51,794 nucleotides of DNA from assembly GCA_021741195.1 (NCBI GenBank), contig JAIOYL010000004.1, forward strand, positions 1-51,794. The letters are read 5' to 3'. Positions 26,255-35,700 of the stretch are shown here, piece after piece. The notes under the pieces were generated by a model. The model saw only the letters and a list, made by a program, of their open reading frames with translations. It was not told where the DNA came from and did not search any database. The first letter of the stretch is position 1; every line of letters begins with the position of its first letter. The stretch is from Sneathiella sp. (lineage in GTDB: Bacteria; Pseudomonadota; Alphaproteobacteria; Sneathiellales; Sneathiellaceae). The translations under genes and the position numbers were made by a program.

Positions 26255-27523
26255 CTATTGATACCCTTTCGGGAACGGATCCGGTTCGACCAGCTCCGCC
26301 GTTTCGAAGACAACTTCATATTGGCCGTCGAGCTTGGCGTGACCAACACGGGTCTTGGACCACAAGTGATGGTTTTCATGAACTTTCACATATCCCTCGG
26401 GAGCGGTGGTCAATTCAATTCCCGGGCTCGCGGCCCGCACCTTGTCGATATCGAAGGATCCCGCTTTCTCGACAGCCGCCTTCCACAGCCAAGGACCGAG
26501 ATAAGCGGCCTGGGTGACGTCACCGATAACGATCTCATCGCCCCACATCTTCTTGAATTCCTCGACAAACGCGATGTTGTTCGGGTTATCCAGGCTCTGG
26601 AAATATTTCATGCAGGCATAGGCGCCGACAATATTTTCACCGCCGATGCCACGGATTTCGTCTTCCGTTACCGAAATGGTCAGCAGAAGCGGTTTTTCCT
26701 TGGTCATATCAATGCCGGCCGCCTTAAGCTGCTTGTAGAAGGCGACGTTGGATCCGCCGACGACGATCGCGTAGATCACATCCGGTTTTTTCAGGCGGAT
26801 CTTGTTGATCACCGAGTTGAACTGTGTGTGGCCAAGCGGATAATATTCCTCACCCACTACTTTCAGGCCCAGCTTTTCGATATGCTTGCGGGCGATCTTG
26901 TTGGAGGTGCGCGGCCAAATATAGTCCGATCCGAGCAAATAGAAGGATTTAGCCCCCTTGGTTTCCGCCACCCAGTTGAGACCGGCGATGATCTGCTGCG
27001 TTGCTTCCTGCCCGGTGTAAATAACGTTCGGAGACTGCTCCAGTCCTTCATAGAATGTCGGATAGTAAAGGAAACCGTTATATTGCTCGAAGACAGGCAG
27101 CACGGCCTTGCGGCTGGCGGATGTCCAGCAGCCCATGACGGAAGCAACCTTGTCGTTGACCAGCAATTTCTTCGCCTTTTCGGCAAAGGTAGGCCAGTCC
27201 GAGGCACCGTCTTCCTGAATATACTTGATTTTGCGGCCCAATATGCCGCCTTGCGCATTGATCTGCTCAATGGCCAGTTTCTCTGCCTGCACGGAACCGG
27301 TTTCGGAAATCGACATAGTGCCTGTAATCGAATGAAGGATGCCGATCGTCACTTCATCATCGGTAACCGCCAGACCGGTCGTATTCACTGCTGCCGTCGG
27401 ATAATCGGCTGCACGCAGGAATTTTGGCACAAAAAGCGATGCGGCCAGTGCCGTTCCGCCCATCAACACCGAACGGCGTGACGCTTCCATCTGCTTGTTT
27501 GGTTTCTTTGGTGTATCGGACAT
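26255..27523 (-). CDS. urtA: UrtA/FmdD-type periplasmic amide/urea-binding protein
   Basis: 422 residues. The N terminus has a Tat-type signal (ASRRSVLMGG then a hydrophobic stretch ending LRAAD). The mature protein is a UrtA/AmiC-type binding protein: TIGILHSITGTMSISETGS, then GCWTSASRKAVLPVFE and NGFLYYPTFYEGLEQSPNV, with the paired aromatic residues typical of UrtA. It captures urea or short amides; the formamidase downstream favours formamide. An AAGGAG site precedes the ATG. First gene of urtABCDE-fmdAB; its control region is shared divergently with the kinase gene. Confidence 0.9.
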   Translation of the reverse strand: MSDTPKKPNKQMEASRRSVLMGGTALAASLFVPKFLRAADYPTAAVNTTGLAVTDDEVTIGILHSITGTMSISETGSVQAEKLAIEQINAQGGILGRKIKYIQEDGASDWPTFAEKAKKLLVNDKVASVMGCWTSASRKAVLPVFEQYNGFLYYPTFYEGLEQSPNVIYTGQEATQQIIAGLNWVAETKGAKSFYLLGSDYIWPRTSNKIARKHIEKLGLKVVGEEYYPLGHTQFNSVINKIRLKKPDVIYAIVVGGSNVAFYKQLKAAGIDMTKEKPLLLTISVTEDEIRGIGGENIVGAYACMKYFQSLDNPNNIAFVEEFKKMWGDEIVIGDVTQAAYLGPWLWKAAVEKAGSFDIDKVRAASPGIELTTAPEGYVKVHENHHLWSKTRVGHAKLDGQYEVVFETAELVEPDPFPKGYQ

Positions 27524-27601
27524 AGTTTTCTCCTTTGAACCTGCCTGTTCAGTCCCTAACGACAGCGGTCATCGCTGCCTTGCACAAAAGATTGGAGAAA
27601 A

Positions 27602-27618
27602 ATGTTGCAATGCAACAT
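27602..27618. promoter_or_regulatory. Perfect palindrome with TGCAATGCA core between urtA and the kinase gene
   Basis: ATGTTGCAATGCAACAT is a perfect inverted repeat around one central base, 79-95 bp upstream of the urtA ATG. It shares its core with sites before nasT and the nrt promoter and overlaps the neighbouring 22-bp inverted repeat by four bases. Confidence 0.5.
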
Positions 27619-27636
27619 ACGTCGTTTAACGTATGT
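27615..27636. promoter_or_regulatory. Inverted repeat ACATACGT-N6-ACGTATGT, candidate operator
   Basis: Perfect 8-bp arms around CGTTTA in the divergent region between urtA and the sensor kinase gene. The length and symmetry suit a dimeric regulator such as the LuxR-type response regulator encoded at 31.1 kb. It could also form an RNA hairpin, but no U-run follows on either strand. Confidence 0.5.
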
Positions 27637-27763
27637 GCATGCGCCTTTTGACGGTGCATAAAACTTCTGGTGAAAATGCAGACTCTGTAAGTCGGAGATA
27701 ACTCCCAGAGCGCGTAAGTATTAATCGGGTATCGGCATAATCTTTCGCCACGGAAAGCGAGAA

Positions 27764-30700
27764 ATGAAACCAATTTTTGGCGTGATGAGAGAGCGTCGGC
27801 GATATAACCAATGGGTCGCAAATGAGACCCTGGAAGATTTTGCGCTCAGGTTTACCGCCCGTCGCGCCCGTCGCTGGTCCTATTTACGTGTCACGAACAC
27901 GGCTCTCGGCTCCATCTCCTTTCTGGCGCTGGAGGCAATCGGCGGCGCGATTACCCTGCGCTATGGCTTTGATACGGCGATAACGGCGATTATGCTGGTC
28001 GGGGCAATCCTCTTCCTCACCGGTATCCCGATCAGCTACTACGCCGCCAAATATGGCGTTGACATCGACCTTCTTACCAGAGGGGCCGGCTTTGGCTATA
28101 TCGGCTCCACGGTTACATCGCTCATTTATGCCTCCTTCACCTTTATCTTCTTCGCGCTTGAAGCCGCTATCTTGAGCTTTGCGCTGGAATTATGTTTCGG
28201 GATTCCCATTGGCATAGGATATATTCTGAATGCCCTCGTCGTGATTCCACTCGTTACCCATGGATTCACCAAAATATCGAAATTCCAGGCATGGACCCAA
28301 CCCCTCTGGATTCTCCTGCATATTCTGCCCTTCGCGCTTCTTGCCGCCGCCGGATATGACATTCACAGCTGGCAGGCTTTCAAGGGGCTGGGCCCGACCG
28401 AGGCAAGCGGCATGACCCTGATGATGCTCGGCGCCGCGTCCGGTGTCGTCTTTTCCCTCATCGCGCAGATCGGCGAGCAGGTTGATTTCCTGCGCTTTCT
28501 GCCCGAGCCAAAAACAGCGCAGGAAACGAGAAAGTGGTGGATGTCGATGCTCTGTGCCGGGCCGGGATGGACACTCCTCGGGGTCGCCAAAATGCTCGCA
28601 GGCTCCTATCTTCTGACCTTCGCCATCTCGCAAGGCGTCGGGACCGACGACGCGGGCGATCCGACGCAGATGTATTTCGCCGCCTTCAGTCAGGTCATAG
28701 AAAATCCGTTTCTGGTGCTTTCGCTGACAGGCGCCTTTGTCATCCTCAGCCAGCTCAAAATCAATGTCACCAACGCCTATGCGGGATCAATAGCCTGGTC
28801 GAATTTCTTTTCCCGGCTGACTCACAGCCATCCCGGGCGGGTTGTCTGGATGGTGTTCAATGTCGCCATCGCCCTCATGCTCATGAATCTTGGGGTTTTC
28901 GGTGCTCTGGAAACAACGCTCGCCTTTTATTCGCACGTCGCGCTGGCCTGGATCGGCGCTATCGTTTCCGATCTCGTGATCAACAAACCGCTAGGTCTCA
29001 GTCCTCCCCATATCGAGTTTCGTCGGGCGCATTTATATGACATCAATCCCGTGGGGCTCGGATCCATGGGCGGCGCCTGTATCGTCTCATTTCTCGCCTA
29101 TTCCGGCGCCTTCGGTCAGACAGCGATGTCCCTGTCCTCCTTCATCGCCCTTTTCACCGCCGTGCTTCTCGCGCCCCTGATCGCCTATGCGACGAAGGGC
29201 CGATATTACATAGCGAGAACGCCGGCGGCCATGCCCGAAAGCCTCCATACATGCTGCATCTGCGAGTACCGCTTCGACGCGGAGGATATGGCGGACTGTC
29301 CTTTTTACGAAGGCCCCATCTGCTCCCTTTGCTGTTCACTGGATTCGGTCTGCCGGGATGCCTGCAAGCCATTTGCACGGCTGGACCAGCAAACCAGCAG
29401 CTTTCTCAATTGGGTGTTTCCAGAGAAAATTGTTTCAATATTACAATCGCGTATGGCGCAGTTTACAGTTCTGACATCGGCAATCTCGGGGCTGATCGGG
29501 GCGCTTCTTTGGGTTATCCGAAGTCAGGCGGGAACTGAATATCTCGATATTACGCTCACCCTGATTTTTTCCGGGTTGCTCTTCATTGTCGGTGTCTCAG
29601 TCTGGCTGTTTATTCTGGCTCATGAAAGCCAGCGGGCGGCGTGGCAGGAATCCAATTTGCAGTCCCAGCGCCTGATGCGGGAAGTCCGCGCCCATAAGCG
29701 CACAGATGCCGAACTGCAGGACGCCCGTGACAAGGCCGAAGCCGCAAGCCAGGCAAAAAGCCGTTATATGATGGGCTTGAGCCATGAACTGCGCACACCG
29801 CTCAACGCCATCTTTGGCTATGCGCAAATTCTATACAAGGATCCGAATACGCCTCCCAACCGGAAGGAAGCCGTCTCCGTTATCCGCCGGTCAGCGGAGC
29901 ATTTGTCCGGCTTGATAGAAGGCCTGCTCGATATCTCGAAAATCGAGGCCGGACGCATCGAAATTTACCGCGACCGCATTGATTTTGCTCTCTTCATGTC
30001 GCAACTGGCGGGCATATTTGAAATGCAGGCGGCGGAAAAAGGTCTGAAATTCACCTATCAGATCGCCACCAAACTGCCAGCCTGGATTGCGACGGACGAA
30101 AAGAGGCTGCGGCAGATCCTGATGAATTTGCTGTCCAACGCCATTCGCTATACCGAGGCAGGCGAGGTCAAACTGATACTATCCTACAGGAACGAGGTTG
30201 CTCATTTTGAAGTGAGCGATACCGGCATCGGCATACCGTCCAACAAACTTGATACTATCTGGAAACCCTTCGAGAGGGCAGGCGTCAAGACCGTCCGTGG
30301 TACGGGTCTTGGCCTCACCATCACGAAACTGCTGGTGGAGATGATGGGCGGGGAAATACGGGTCCAGAGTATTTATGGACAAGGGAGCAAGTTTAACCTT
30401 CGAATGATGCTGCCCGCGGTTTACAGGAGCGACCAGCCACCGGAGACGCCCGAAGCCCGGATCACCGGCTACACTGGACAGCGGCGCAGCATTTTCGTTC
30501 TCGACGACGAAACGGATCATCTGAAACTGATTGAGACGCTTCTTGCGCCGCTCGGTTTCAAGTTATACCTCGCTTCCAGTCTCGAGATTGCCCGGGAAAT
30601 GCTGAGCATGTCAAAACCCGACCTGTTCCTTCTCGATATCGATCTTCCGGATATATCGGGGTGGGAATTCGCCGCGCAGCTCAGACGCGGCGTCCATCAC

Positions 30701-31099
30701 GCGACCCCTATCATCATGGTGTCGGCGCATGCGCTTGAAGGCAGAAACAAGAAAAATGGGCCCGAAGATGCCCTGCATGATGCCTTTATTGCAAAGCCGG
30801 TCAGCTTCTCGAACCTGCTGGAGCAAATCCGCACGCTTCTGAAACTCGACTGGACCAAGGATATCCGCCGGCCAGTGATTGAGCATAATAATGTCATCTT
30901 GCGTGAAAGCGACAGGGCCCGAATTATCTCCATGGCCAGAATCGGGAACGCCTCTGCCATTCGCACACATCTTGACCAAATGGAAACGGAGGCGCCTAGC
31001 TTGCAATCCGGCCTGCAACCGCTTCGCCAGCGGCTTTCAGAATTTGATCTGCCGGGATTAATTAAAGATTTGGAGGCGTCGCCCGATGATATTGTCTGA
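27764..31099 (+). CDS. Hybrid histidine kinase with an NCS1 permease-like sensor, cysteine cluster and receiver domain
   Basis: 1111 residues. Residues about 35-480 are a polytopic membrane domain resembling NCS1 purine/cytosine permeases (LRYGFDTAITAIM, ISYYAAKYGVDIDLLTRGAGF, QLKINVTNAYAGSIAWSNFF). A cluster of eight or nine cysteines follows at about 497-535 (CCICEYRF, then CSLCCS). Two more helices lie at about 568-625. A coiled linker leads to HisKA with phosphorylatable His674 (SHELRTPLNA), HATPase_c (SDTGIGIP, RGTGLGL) and a receiver with Asp958 (LLDIDLPDISG), then about 90 helical residues. The layout recalls CbrA (SLC5 transporter plus kinase) with a different transporter class. It is divergent from urtABCDE-fmdAB and coupled to the regulator gene. 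Probable role: sensing an amide, urea or purine-like nitrogen source. Confidence 0.88.
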   Translation: MKPIFGVMRERRRYNQWVANETLEDFALRFTARRARRWSYLRVTNTALGSISFLALEAIGGAITLRYGFDTAITAIMLVGAILFLTGIPISYYAAKYGVDIDLLTRGAGFGYIGSTVTSLIYASFTFIFFALEAAILSFALELCFGIPIGIGYILNALVVIPLVTHGFTKISKFQAWTQPLWILLHILPFALLAAAGYDIHSWQAFKGLGPTEASGMTLMMLGAASGVVFSLIAQIGEQVDFLRFLPEPKTAQETRKWWMSMLCAGPGWTLLGVAKMLAGSYLLTFAISQGVGTDDAGDPTQMYFAAFSQVIENPFLVLSLTGAFVILSQLKINVTNAYAGSIAWSNFFSRLTHSHPGRVVWMVFNVAIALMLMNLGVFGALETTLAFYSHVALAWIGAIVSDLVINKPLGLSPPHIEFRRAHLYDINPVGLGSMGGACIVSFLAYSGAFGQTAMSLSSFIALFTAVLLAPLIAYATKGRYYIARTPAAMPESLHTCCICEYRFDAEDMADCPFYEGPICSLCCSLDSVCRDACKPFARLDQQTSSFLNWVFPEKIVSILQSRMAQFTVLTSAISGLIGALLWVIRSQAGTEYLDITLTLIFSGLLFIVGVSVWLFILAHESQRAAWQESNLQSQRLMREVRAHKRTDAELQDARDKAEAASQAKSRYMMGLSHELRTPLNAIFGYAQILYKDPNTPPNRKEAVSVIRRSAEHLSGLIEGLLDISKIEAGRIEIYRDRIDFALFMSQLAGIFEMQAAEKGLKFTYQIATKLPAWIATDEKRLRQILMNLLSNAIRYTEAGEVKLILSYRNEVAHFEVSDTGIGIPSNKLDTIWKPFERAGVKTVRGTGLGLTITKLLVEMMGGEIRVQSIYGQGSKFNLRMMLPAVYRSDQPPETPEARITGYTGQRRSIFVLDDETDHLKLIETLLAPLGFKLYLASSLEIAREMLSMSKPDLFLLDIDLPDISGWEFAAQLRRGVHHATPIIMVSAHALEGRNKKNGPEDALHDAFIAKPVSFSNLLEQIRTLLKLDWTKDIRRPVIEHNNVILRESDRARIISMARIGNASAIRTHLDQMETEAPSLQSGLQPLRQRLSEFDLPGLIKDLEASPDDIV

Positions 31100-32024
31100 T
31101 TTCGACCATCGCCGCCAAATCGTTCTGGTCGTCGACGATAGCCCTGAATCGCTCTCAATGGTCGCAACGGCCATCGAGGAGGCCGGAATGACGGTTCTGG
31201 TTGCGCGGGATGGGGAGACGGCCCTTGAACTCGTCAAAAGAATACAGCCGGATGTGGTTCTGATGGACGCGGTCATGCCCGGTCTCGACGGGTTCGAGAC
31301 CTGCGCCCGCCTCAAATCAGGTCACGACATGATCCAGGCACCGATCATATTCATGACCGGCCTGAGCGAGCCGGAACACATTCTGAAAGGCCTGGAAGTG
31401 GGCGGCGTGGATTACGTGACAAAACCGGTTAATCCCGATGAGCTGATTGCCCGGCTGACAATCCATTTAACCAACGCCAAGATGATTGAAAGCGCCCAGA
31501 ATGCACTGGATGCCGGTGGCCGTCCGGTTATGGCGGTGACACAGGTGGGCAATCTGATCTGGGCGTCGCCGGAAGCGAAGAAACTGATGGATCGGCTCGC
31601 GAAGTTCACGGATGACGACAATAGGCTGACCAATGCGAAGATGCTGGACTGGCTGTCGGAGCTCATTAAAACCCCGCTCTCGCAATCCCAACCTTTTCAT
31701 CTTGGGAAAAAAGACGATCTCATAGAGATTAGTCTCTTGGGCATTCGTACGCCGAAGGAGATTTTGCTCTCCATCGAGAAGGTATCGGTTCTGGACCCGA
31801 AGAAAGCCCTGATTAACACCTTCGCACTCACGGCGCGGGAAGCGGAGATCCTCATCTGGCTGTCCCGCGGTAAAACCAACCGTGATATCGGCGACATCCT
31901 CGCCATCAGCTCCCGCACGGTTAACAAGCATCTCGAACAGATATTCCAGAAGCTGGGAGTCGATAACCGGACGTCGGCCGCCGTAATTACGGATAGGATT
32001 TGCAGGAAAGCAGGCGTTCATTGA
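31086..32024 (+). CDS. Response regulator, receiver plus LuxR-type DNA-binding domain
   Basis: 312 residues, overlapping the kinase gene by 14 bp. The N-terminal receiver shows VLVVDDS, the phosphoacceptor Asp61 in VLMDAVMPG and the conserved Lys in YVTKPVNP. A middle segment of about 100 residues has no family I recognise (it begins after LTNAKMIESAQNALD and may be PAS-like). The C terminus is a LuxR/GerE helix-turn-helix (LTAREAEILIWLSRGKTNRD, then SSRTVNKHLEQIFQKLGVDNR). It is the cognate partner of the kinase and a good candidate to control urt-fmd across the divergent region. Confidence 0.92.
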   Translation: MILSDFDHRRQIVLVVDDSPESLSMVATAIEEAGMTVLVARDGETALELVKRIQPDVVLMDAVMPGLDGFETCARLKSGHDMIQAPIIFMTGLSEPEHILKGLEVGGVDYVTKPVNPDELIARLTIHLTNAKMIESAQNALDAGGRPVMAVTQVGNLIWASPEAKKLMDRLAKFTDDDNRLTNAKMLDWLSELIKTPLSQSQPFHLGKKDDLIEISLLGIRTPKEILLSIEKVSVLDPKKALINTFALTAREAEILIWLSRGKTNRDIGDILAISSRTVNKHLEQIFQKLGVDNRTSAAVITDRICRKAGVH

Positions 32025-32026
32025 AT

Positions 32027-32084
32027 AAGGTTAGAGAGATGTCAGGAGGGTGACATGCTCCCTGTCATCAATCTCAACCTTTTA
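32027..32084 (+). terminator. Long hairpin terminator after the kinase/regulator operon
   Basis: Starting 3 bp after the regulator stop, AAGGTT pairs with AACCTT and the pairing continues through GAGA/TCTC, GATG/CATC and CAGGAG/CTCCCTG, about 20 bp with small bulges and a 9-nt loop, followed by TTTT. Converging transcription from ACP ends nearby. Confidence 0.7.
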
Positions 32085-32107
32085 GGATCCCTCTCGTCAG
32101 GACTAAG

Positions 32108-32145
32108 CAATCAGAGTACCGCAACCTGCTTCAATCAGAGTTACC
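32108..32145. repeat. Short direct repeat in the intergenic region
   Basis: CAATCAGAGTACC (32108-32120) and CAATCAGAGTTACC (32132-32145) differ by one base insertion and lie 24 bp apart between the regulator terminator and the ACP gene. Purpose unknown. Confidence 0.4.
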
Positions 32146-32202
32146 TTAATTTATCTCTTGCAAAACCGGCGCCGTCCACACATGACAATGCCAATCGTTG
32201 AG

Positions 32203-32454
32203 TTAATGTGACCACGCGTGCTCGTTGAGGTAGGCTGTCATTGCATTGTAAGTCATCATCCGCGGATAGTCCGCTTGAGGCATGTCTATGTTGAAACGAC
32301 TGCTCAGCGCAGTTACCAAATGGAGAAAATCCATGGAATCGATGTCGAACTCCTCCTGCAAATTTGCGTCACGGTCGATTGTCGTGACATCAATATCTGG
32401 AGCAATGCGGTGAATTTCCTCTTTCAGTACGGCTTCAATCTCGATGGTGTTCAT
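32203..32454 (-). CDS. Acyl carrier protein (phosphopantetheine-binding)
   Basis: 83 residues with the phosphopantetheine attachment serine at residue 40 in DIDSMDFLHL. The sequence is acidic and helical as in ACPs but differs from housekeeping AcpP. The ATG overlaps the stop of the E2 gene, so it is translated with the dehydrogenase operon. A dedicated carrier beside E1/E2 and an acyl-CoA ligase is uncommon; it could accept an acyl group from E2 or the ligase, which is inference. Confidence 0.87.
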   Translation of the reverse strand: MNTIEIEAVLKEEIHRIAPDIDVTTIDRDANLQEEFDIDSMDFLHLVTALSSRFNIDMPQADYPRMMTYNAMTAYLNEHAWSH

Positions 32455-33692
32455 AACGTCTCCGGCGCTTGCAAAAAATTGGAAATTGCTCTCAGGAATA
32501 GAGCCCCCTGATGACCATCGCTAACGCGATGGTCCGCCGCCAAGGAGATATTGGCAATCTGCCGGGGTACCAGCACGCCATCCTGCACCCAAGGGCGCGT
32601 AGACGGGGTACCAATACCAATCAGCGCAACCTGCGGCGGATAGATAACGCCATATAGGGTGTCCACGCCCCGGTCCCCCAGGCTCGATATCGTAATTGTC
32701 GGGTCTGAAAGCTCTGATGACCGGAATCGCCCAGCACGGACACGGGAAACTAAATCGCGTATTGCCGACATCACGGAGTCAAGATCAAGGCTTTCTGTGT
32801 TATGAATTGCCGGAGCGACCAGACCGCCGCCGCGTATTCTGATCGCCATTCCGATGTGAGCCGCGGCATTGGGGTGGAAGATGTCACCGGTAAAATGTCC
32901 GTTGAATTCGGGATATTTCCCCAAAGCCCTTGCGACGGCCTTTAGATAAAGCGCGCCCAGCAAAAGCCGCTCTGCTGGAGGTCGGTTTGCGTTGGTCTGA
33001 GTGACAAAAGCCGCTGCTTTGGAGAGGTCAATCGTATGTCCAAGGTAATAATGCGGTATTTCCCGTTTTGATCGCGACATCGCCGCCGCAATCGCCTTAC
33101 GCATTCCAGACTTTTCCATAGGCCCAGCGACGTTTGCGGCCGCACCGGGAGCCCCCGGTTTAGCGTCAATCCGTGCTTCAACATCAGCCAAAGTAATCAC
33201 GCCTTCTGGCCCGAAACCGGGGTTTTCAAACGACATCAGATCGAGCCCCGATTCCTTGGCCCGCCGACGGGCTGCCGGTGTTATCCGAACGCGCATCCCG
33301 GGTTTTCCTGAAGGAAGTGACGATCCACTGACTGTTTGATCCGGCTTGGTATCGGGAGCAGTTTTATGGACCGGTTCCGCCGGAGCGACTTCTTTCTTTT
33401 GTGTCGTCGCATCGGCGGCTGCGAGGAGCTGTTGGTCGCGGGAGGGTACATCTTGTCCAGCTCCCCGGATGACGGCCATCGGAGTTCCCACCGGAATAGT
33501 TTTTCCAATCTCAGCCAGATAGGTTTCAAGAACACCGTCCTCAAAGACCTCGATTTCAATCGCGCCCTTGTGGGTTTCAACAACCGCGATGATATCTCCA
33601 CGGTGAACATCGTCGCCCGGTTTTATCAACCATTCTACGAGTGTCCCGGCCTCCATGTCAGGCCCGAGGGATGGCATGAGGAATTCGCTCAT
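32451..33692 (-). CDS. Dihydrolipoamide acyltransferase (E2) of a 2-oxo acid dehydrogenase complex
   Basis: 413 residues. Lipoyl domain at 1-80 with the modified Lys42 in ETHKGAIEIE; a linker rich in Pro/Ala/Lys; a peripheral subunit-binding domain at about 131-170 (RITPAARRRAKESGLD); and the catalytic domain from about 190 with the active-site His in ADHRVSDG near the C terminus. It transfers the acyl group from E1 to CoA. It starts 4 bp after the E1 gene. The class is close to PdhC/AcoC; substrate (pyruvate, acetoin or branched 2-oxo acid) is not fixed by sequence. No E3 is encoded nearby, so a shared lipoamide dehydrogenase is needed. Confidence 0.9.
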   Translation of the reverse strand: MSEFLMPSLGPDMEAGTLVEWLIKPGDDVHRGDIIAVVETHKGAIEIEVFEDGVLETYLAEIGKTIPVGTPMAVIRGAGQDVPSRDQQLLAAADATTQKKEVAPAEPVHKTAPDTKPDQTVSGSSLPSGKPGMRVRITPAARRRAKESGLDLMSFENPGFGPEGVITLADVEARIDAKPGAPGAAANVAGPMEKSGMRKAIAAAMSRSKREIPHYYLGHTIDLSKAAAFVTQTNANRPPAERLLLGALYLKAVARALGKYPEFNGHFTGDIFHPNAAAHIGMAIRIRGGGLVAPAIHNTESLDLDSVMSAIRDLVSRVRAGRFRSSELSDPTITISSLGDRGVDTLYGVIYPPQVALIGIGTPSTRPWVQDGVLVPRQIANISLAADHRVSDGHQGALFLRAISNFLQAPETL

Positions 33693-33696
33693 AATC

Positions 33697-35700
33697 TTAC
33701 ACCCGGTCCATTAAGGCTTTGGCTGCGGCAATTATTTTTGGCACCTGCGGAATTGCAGCCTCCTCCAGATGGCGCGCATAGGGGATCGGCACTTCCTCGC
33801 TACAGACCCGCGCAATGGGCGCATCGAGTTCAAAGAAGGCACTTTCCACCAGCCGCATGCCGATTTCAGCGGCCAGGCTTCCACTTTTCCATCCTTCATC
33901 CACGATCAGGGCGCGGTGGGTCTTGGCGATCGAGGCAATTATTGTCTCTATATCAAGAGGGCGCAGACTGCGTAGATCAATCACATCAGTCTCGATATTC
34001 TCTTTCGCGAGTTCCTCCGCCGCATCAAGGGTTTTGAACAGCGATCCGCCATATGTAATCAATGACAGATCAGCGCCTTCACGGCGCAGGGCCGCATGCT
34101 CAATATTGACCGGCCCCGCATTGGCGGCGATTTCTCCGGATCGATTATAGAGCATGACATTTTCGAATATCAGGACTGGATCGGGATCTTCAAGCGCTGT
34201 CCACAGCATGCCGCGCGCATCCTCAAGTGTTGCGGGCGCAAGGACCCGAAGACCCGGAATATGCGCATACCAGCCTTCCAGGCTGTGTGAATGCTGCGCC
34301 GCCAACTGGCGTCCGGCTCCCGTCGCCATACGGATGACAACGGGGACGCCAAACTGATTATTCGACATATGGCGATAAGTGGCGGCGGTGTTCAGAATCT
34401 GGTCGAGTGCAAGTAGCGAGAAGTTGACGGTCATGACCTCAACGATCGGCCGCATCCCGGCAATTGCCGCGCCGATGCCAGCCCCGGTGAAACCCGATTC
34501 CGATAACGGCGTATCACGTATCCGGCCTGGGCCAAACTCATCAATAAGGCCTTTACTGACAGCGTAGCATCCGCCATATCGGCCAACATCTTCGCCCATC
34601 AGGAATACGCGATCATCGCGCGCCAAGGCATCGACAATCCCGGAGCGAACTGCTTCACGGTAGGTCATCTCAACCATTTTTCCGGGCTCTGCCGGTTCGG
34701 CAGGTTGTTTGGATTGTCCAGATGCCATGACATATTGGGTAAGCTGCTCAACCGGCTCCAATGTTCCAGCATCAGCGAAAGCGATGGCCTCGGCAATTTC
34801 CGCGTCAATTTCTTTTTCAATATCGTTAATCTCTTCAGCATGGATTAAACCGGCCTGCTCGAGCCAGCCCTTGAACCGCACAATCGGACCTTTCTCACGC
34901 CAAGCCTCCACCTCTTCCTTGGGTCGATAAAGCTGTGCATCAAACATGGAATGGGCCCTGAAACGGTAAGTCCTGCATTCCAGAAAATAGGGCTTGCCCG
35001 TTTCGCGGATATTGTACAATGCCTTCTTCGCGGCGACCTCAACCGCCACAACGTCCATACCATCAACAACATCACTCTGGATTGCGTAACTTTTTGCCTT
35101 GGCGCTGATATCTGTTTCTGCTTCAGAGAGTTTCAGAGCGGTGCCCATGGCGTAGCCGTTGTTCTCGCAGACGAACAGAACGGGCAGGCTCCATAGCGAC
35201 GCCAAATTGAGACTTTCGTGAAATTCGCCTTCCGCCACTGCGCCTTCGCCAAAAAAACAGGTTGTCACCGCATGTTGCGCACGCATCTTGTCAGCAAGAG
35301 CTAAGCCAACGGCAAGTGGCAGACCGCCGCCAACAATAGCATTGCCGCCATAGAAATTTGCATCCTGGCTAAAGAGATGCATGGACCCTCCACGTCCGCC
35401 GGAGCATCCTTCCGCCTTCCCGAACATTTCGGCCATGATCGTGTTCATGGAAATACCCCGCGCCAAGGCATGGCCATGCTCACGATAGGTTGCGACAACA
35501 CGATCCTTATGTTTGAGGAGGGGGATGATGCCGATCGCTACCGCTTCCTCACCATCGTAAAGATGCAGGAAGCCCCGGATTTTCTCCTGTGTGTAGAGTT
35601 CAGCGCATTTGTCTTCAAAGCGGCGGATACGGATCATTCCTGCAAGCAGGTTTCGCACATGGTTATGATCAAGATGAGGCTTCGGGCTTATGTCTGTCAT
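33697..35700 (-). CDS. Fused alpha-beta E1 component of a thiamine-dependent 2-oxo acid dehydrogenase
   Basis: 667 residues. Residues 1-325 are an E1 alpha domain ([24 protein letters not shown] site from [20 protein letters not shown] to CENNGY). After a linker ([15 protein letters not shown]) residues 345-667 are E1 beta ([48 protein letters not shown]). In most bacteria with this E1 type the two are separate genes. It decarboxylates a 2-oxo acid or cleaves acetoin and passes the acyl to the E2 downstream. The start overlaps the ligase stop, so four genes form one operon. Confidence 0.9.
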   Translation of the reverse strand: MTDISPKPHLDHNHVRNLLAGMIRIRRFEDKCAELYTQEKIRGFLHLYDGEEAVAIGIIPLLKHKDRVVATYREHGHALARGISMNTIMAEMFGKAEGCSGGRGGSMHLFSQDANFYGGNAIVGGGLPLAVGLALADKMRAQHAVTTCFFGEGAVAEGEFHESLNLASLWSLPVLFVCENNGYAMGTALKLSEAETDISAKAKSYAIQSDVVDGMDVVAVEVAAKKALYNIRETGKPYFLECRTYRFRAHSMFDAQLYRPKEEVEAWREKGPIVRFKGWLEQAGLIHAEEINDIEKEIDAEIAEAIAFADAGTLEPVEQLTQYVMASGQSKQPAEPAEPGKMVEMTYREAVRSGIVDALARDDRVFLMGEDVGRYGGCYAVSKGLIDEFGPGRIRDTPLSESGFTGAGIGAAIAGMRPIVEVMTVNFSLLALDQILNTAATYRHMSNNQFGVPVVIRMATGAGRQLAAQHSHSLEGWYAHIPGLRVLAPATLEDARGMLWTALEDPDPVLIFENVMLYNRSGEIAANAGPVNIEHAALRREGADLSLITYGGSLFKTLDAAEELAKENIETDVIDLRSLRPLDIETIIASIAKTHRALIVDEGWKSGSLAAEIGMRLVESAFFELDAPIARVCSEEVPIPYARHLEEAAIPQVPKIIAAAKALMDRV

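Noticed and set aside
26258-27481. 407-codon open frame on the plus strand
   Set aside because: Antisense to urtA over its whole length; no family features.
27542-27558. GG-N10-GC sigma-54-like match upstream of urtA (minus strand)
   Set aside because: The elements deviate from consensus beyond the two dinucleotides, and the start would fall inside the ribosome-binding site.
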